Shown here piece after piece: positions 7,326 to 10,000 of a DNA stretch of 10,000 bases. Origin of the DNA: Magnetospirillum sp. (GTDB lineage: Bacteria; Pseudomonadota; Alphaproteobacteria; Rhodospirillales; Magnetospirillaceae); the NCBI GenBank assembly GCA_020217035.1, contig JAIWOG010000008.1, forward strand, positions 1 through 10,000, written 5' to 3'. The translations under genes and the position numbers were made by a program. Numbering within the stretch: position 1 is the stretch's first letter; every line of letters begins with the position of its first letter. The notes beneath the pieces were generated by a model, which was not told where the DNA came from, ran no database searches, and saw nothing but the letters and a program-made list of their open reading frames with translations.

Positions 7326-10000
7326 ATGCGCCGTATCCTGGTCGTCTTCCTGGCGCTGGAAGCCTTGGTCGTGCTGTTCCTGAACACGGTCCGGCACGAC
7401 AAGGAACAGCAATATTTCGACCAGTTCACCGCGGTCTTGGAAACCGCTTACCGGTCCAGTCTGCAAATGTACCGGTTGGCCATGGAATTGTCCTATTTCG
7501 ACCTGATGGCGAAGCCCGAGGTGGTGGACATCCTGGATCGGGCCAGTCAGGCCGACGACGACGAAAAGGCGCTGCTGCGGGGACGGCTGTACCGCGTGTT
7601 GTATCCGCATTACCGGGAATTGCAGCAACGCAATCTGCGGCAATTGCATTTCCATCTGCCGGACGGCACGTCGTTCCTGCGTTTCCATCAGCCTGACCGC
7701 TTTGGCGATCCCTTGTTCGACATCCGGCCCTCGGTGCGCATCGCCAACCAGGAACGGCGGTCGGTTCAGGGCTTCGAAGCCGGCCGGGTGGCGTCGGGCT
7801 TCCGTTTCGTCCATCCGGTCGAGAAGGGTGACAAGCATATCGGCAGCGTCGAAACCAGCCTGACCTTCAAGGCCATCCGGGCCGCCATGGCGGAACTGGA
7901 CGCCACCCGCGAATACGCCTTCGTCATACGCCGTGACGTGGTCGACAAGATTTTGTTCGCCAGCCAGTCCAATTTGTACGCACCCTCGGACATCAGTCCC
8001 GATTTCCTGGTCGAGGATCCCGGCGTGCGGCTGGCCGATTCGCCGCCGCCCTTGTCGCCACAGGCCCGGTCGCTGAACGCCGAACTGGCCGCCATGCCCG
8101 AGGTCGGGCGGCGCATGGCCCAGGGCCAGACCTTCACCATCAAGGCGGGCAGCGGCGACCAGAACGTGGCGGTGTCGTTCCTGGCGGTCAGCGACGTGGA
8201 CGGCCACATGGCCGGCTACGTCATCTCTTACACCCCGGCGCCGGTGGCGGGGCTGATCTTCCGCGAGTTTGTCATATCGCTTGTCCTGGCCACTATGATG
8301 CTGGGGGCGGCATGCTTCCTGTTCATCCGCTTGAAGCGGTCTTCGGCGGCGCTTGAACACGAACGGGCCAGCCTGAAGGCCATCACCGACACCATGGCCG
8401 ACGGGTTGTTCGTCATGGACAATCAGGGATTGATCGTTCTGGCTAATCCGGCGGCTTGCGCCATGCTGGGCTATCGCGAGGACGAGATGCTGGGCCACCA
8501 GGCCCACGCATTGTTCCATTCCCATGCGGTCAACGACCACCTGCCCATCAGCCAATGCCCGGTGTTCAAGGCGGTCAGCGCCAACCAGCCCTATGCCGGC
8601 GAGGAATATTTCAGCCATCGCGACGGCCATGTCATCGCCATGGAAGTGGCTTCCATGCCGTTGTTGCAGAACGGCCAGTTAACCGGTTCGGTCAACGCCT
8701 TCCGCGACATCACGCTGCGCAAGGAAACCGAGCAGGCGTTGATCGACGCCAAGCAGGCGGCCGAGCGGGCCAACATGGCGAAATCCGATTTCCTGGCCAC
8801 CATGAGCCACGAAATCCGTACGCCCATGAACGGCATCATCGGCATGACCAGCCTGTTGCTGGACACCCCTCTCAACTCGGAACAGAACCATTACACCAAC
8901 ACCATCCGGGTGTCGGCGGAAAGCCTGCTGACCATCATCAACGACATCCTGGACTTCTCGAAGATGGAGGCCGGCAAGCTGGATTTCGAGGAGACGCCGT
9001 TCCTGTTGACCCCGCTGGTGGAAGGGGTGGCGGACATCCTGGCGCCGCGGGCGCGGGACAAGGGCGTCGACTTGACCGTCAGCGTACCCAGGGACGGCGC
9101 CCGCGCCTTCGTCGGCGACGCCGGGCGCTTGCGGCAGGTGCTCCTGAACCTGATGGGCAACGCCGTCAAGTTCACCGAACAAGGCGGCGTCACCGTCAGC
9201 GTCGAGTTGTTGCCGTGGGACGACACTTGCGTCGAGGCGGTGTTCCGTGTCGCCGACACCGGCATTGGCATCGCTGATGAGGCCAAGGCCCGTCTGTTCA
9301 ACCGCTTCACCCAAGCGGATTCCTCGACCGCCAGGAAGTTTGGCGGCACCGGGCTGGGTCTGGCCATCTGTCAGCGCATCATCGAGGCCATGGGCGGTTC
9401 CATCGGTTTCGACAGTGTCGTCGGTCAGGGCAGCACCTTCTGGTTCCGTTTCCCGTTGCGGCGCTGCGACGATTCCTTGTTGCCCGACGATTTGGGCAGG
9501 CCCCTGGACGGCTTGAACGTCCTGGTGGTCGCCGCCGATTCGCTGTTGAGTCAGGAATTGGGGCAGCGTCTGCATGATTGGGGGGGCAGCGTGACCTGCG
9601 CCGCCGACGCCCTGGCCGGACTGGGTGAAGCCCGCGACGCCCACAAGGAACAGCGGACTTTCGCCGTCGCCTTGGTGCAGTCCGAGATGCCGACCATGAG
9701 CGGCCGCGACCTGGTCAGCATCCTGCGGGCCGACGACAACCTGACGGCCATGCGCTTGATGCTGTTGAGCCAGAACCCCACCGAAACCGGTGCCGAGGAA
9801 CGCCGTCGTCTGGGATTGTCGGCAGTGCTGGACCTGCCCTTGCGGCAAAGCCAGTTGCTGGACGCCTTGATGCCGCTGACGACCCGGCACGGCGGTGTGT
9901 TGGCGCCTTCCGCCAGCGACGGCCAGTCGTTGCGGGTGCTGGTGGCCGAGGACAACGCCGTCAACCAGCAAGTGGCGGTGGGATTGCTGACCAAGCTGGG
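7326..10000 (+). CDS. Hybrid sensor histidine kinase: dCache-PAS-HisKA-HATPase-REC-REC (incomplete at right edge)
   Basis: The frame is open from the ATG at 7326 to the end, 891 full codons without a stop. AAGGGGG (7312-7318) lies seven bases before the ATG. Membrane helix 1 is at about 4-20, then a periplasmic domain (about 21-312) that looks like the dCache_3 type (LHFHLPDGTSFLRFHQPDRF, GFEAGRVASGFRFVHPV), then helix 2 at about 315-335. A PAS domain (about 348-465) carries FHSHAVNDHLPISQCPV. HisKA has phospho-acceptor His495 (SHEIRTPMNG). The ATPase domain has Asn608/Asn612 (NLMGNAVKF), DTGIGI (644-649) and GGTGLGL (673-679). The first receiver (about 728-850) is degenerate: Gln785 replaces the phospho-acceptor Asp, and Leu837 the Lys. 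A second receiver begins near 868 with Glu875-Asp876 and leaves the window. The protein is an inner-membrane kinase; its signal is unknown, possibly delivered by the binding protein encoded upstream. Confidence 0.93.
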   Translation, partial: MRRILVVFLALEALVVLFLNTVRHDKEQQYFDQFTAVLETAYRSSLQMYRLAMELSYFDLMAKPEVVDILDRASQADDDEKALLRGRLYRVLYPHYRELQQRNLRQLHFHLPDGTSFLRFHQPDRFGDPLFDIRPSVRIANQERRSVQGFEAGRVASGFRFVHPVEKGDKHIGSVETSLTFKAIRAAMAELDATREYAFVIRRDVVDKILFASQSNLYAPSDISPDFLVEDPGVRLADSPPPLSPQARSLNAELAAMPEVGRRMAQGQTFTIKAGSGDQNVAVSFLAVSDVDGHMAGYVISYTPAPVAGLIFREFVISLVLATMMLGAACFLFIRLKRSSAALEHERASLKAITDTMADGLFVMDNQGLIVLANPAACAMLGYREDEMLGHQAHALFHSHAVNDHLPISQCPVFKAVSANQPYAGEEYFSHRDGHVIAMEVASMPLLQNGQLTGSVNAFRDITLRKETEQALIDAKQAAERANMAKSDFLATMSHEIRTPMNGIIGMTSLLLDTPLNSEQNHYTNTIRVSAESLLTIINDILDFSKMEAGKLDFEETPFLLTPLVEGVADILAPRARDKGVDLTVSVPRDGARAFVGDAGRLRQVLLNLMGNAVKFTEQGGVTVSVELLPWDDTCVEAVFRVADTGIGIADEAKARLFNRFTQADSSTARKFGGTGLGLAICQRIIEAMGGSIGFDSVVGQGSTFWFRFPLRRCDDSLLPDDLGRPLDGLNVLVVAADSLLSQELGQRLHDWGGSVTCAADALAGLGEARDAHKEQRTFAVALVQSEMPTMSGRDLVSILRADDNLTAMRLMLLSQNPTETGAEERRRLGLSAVLDLPLRQSQLLDALMPLTTRHGGVLAPSASDGQSLRVLVAEDNAVNQQVAVGLLTKL

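Noticed and set aside
6654..8630. A 658-codon minus-strand open frame antisense to the binding protein and kinase
   Set aside because: It crosses two well-supported genes and the gap between them, and has no recognisable domain. It is a shadow of the GC-rich codon pattern.

Overview
The window is a GC-rich, densely coding stretch of a Gram-negative chromosome. Protein style, GC-biased codon use and the mix of biotin genes with large c-di-GMP and Cache-type sensor proteins suggest an alphaproteobacterium, most likely a Rhodospirillales or Magnetospirillum-like organism. That placement is inferred from recognisable families and was not checked against a database. No RNA genes, insertion sequences or CRISPR arrays were seen, and no stretch over 300 bases lacks a gene.

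Left part (1-3845), biotin synthesis. A minus-strand run bioF > bioH-like > bioC > bioD is very tightly packed: two 4-base ATGA start/stop overlaps, then a 3-base gap. bioD runs off the left edge. bioB lies divergently on the plus strand, separated from bioF by 121 bases that must hold both promoters, and it ends at a strong intrinsic terminator. BioC and the BioH-like esterase make pimeloyl-ACP by the methyl-ester disguise route. BioF, (BioA, not in this window), BioD and BioB then complete the ring system of biotin.

Right part (3846-10000), signal transduction, all on the plus strand. First comes an 814-residue receiver-PAS-PAS-GGDEF-EAL protein for c-di-GMP turnover. It is followed after 79 bases by a 279-residue PhnD-like periplasmic binding protein with a signal peptide and no transporter genes beside it. 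Thirty bases later starts a large hybrid histidine kinase: a membrane-anchored periplasmic dCache-like sensor, PAS, HisKA, HATPase, a degenerate receiver, and the start of a second receiver. The kinase is open to the right edge (at least 891 codons).

The most interesting reading is that these three genes form one sensory module. The solute-binding protein would act as a periplasmic co-sensor for the kinase, and the receiver-headed GGDEF-EAL protein is a candidate output. This is inference from gene order and domain content. The biotin half is conventional apart from the short esterase.
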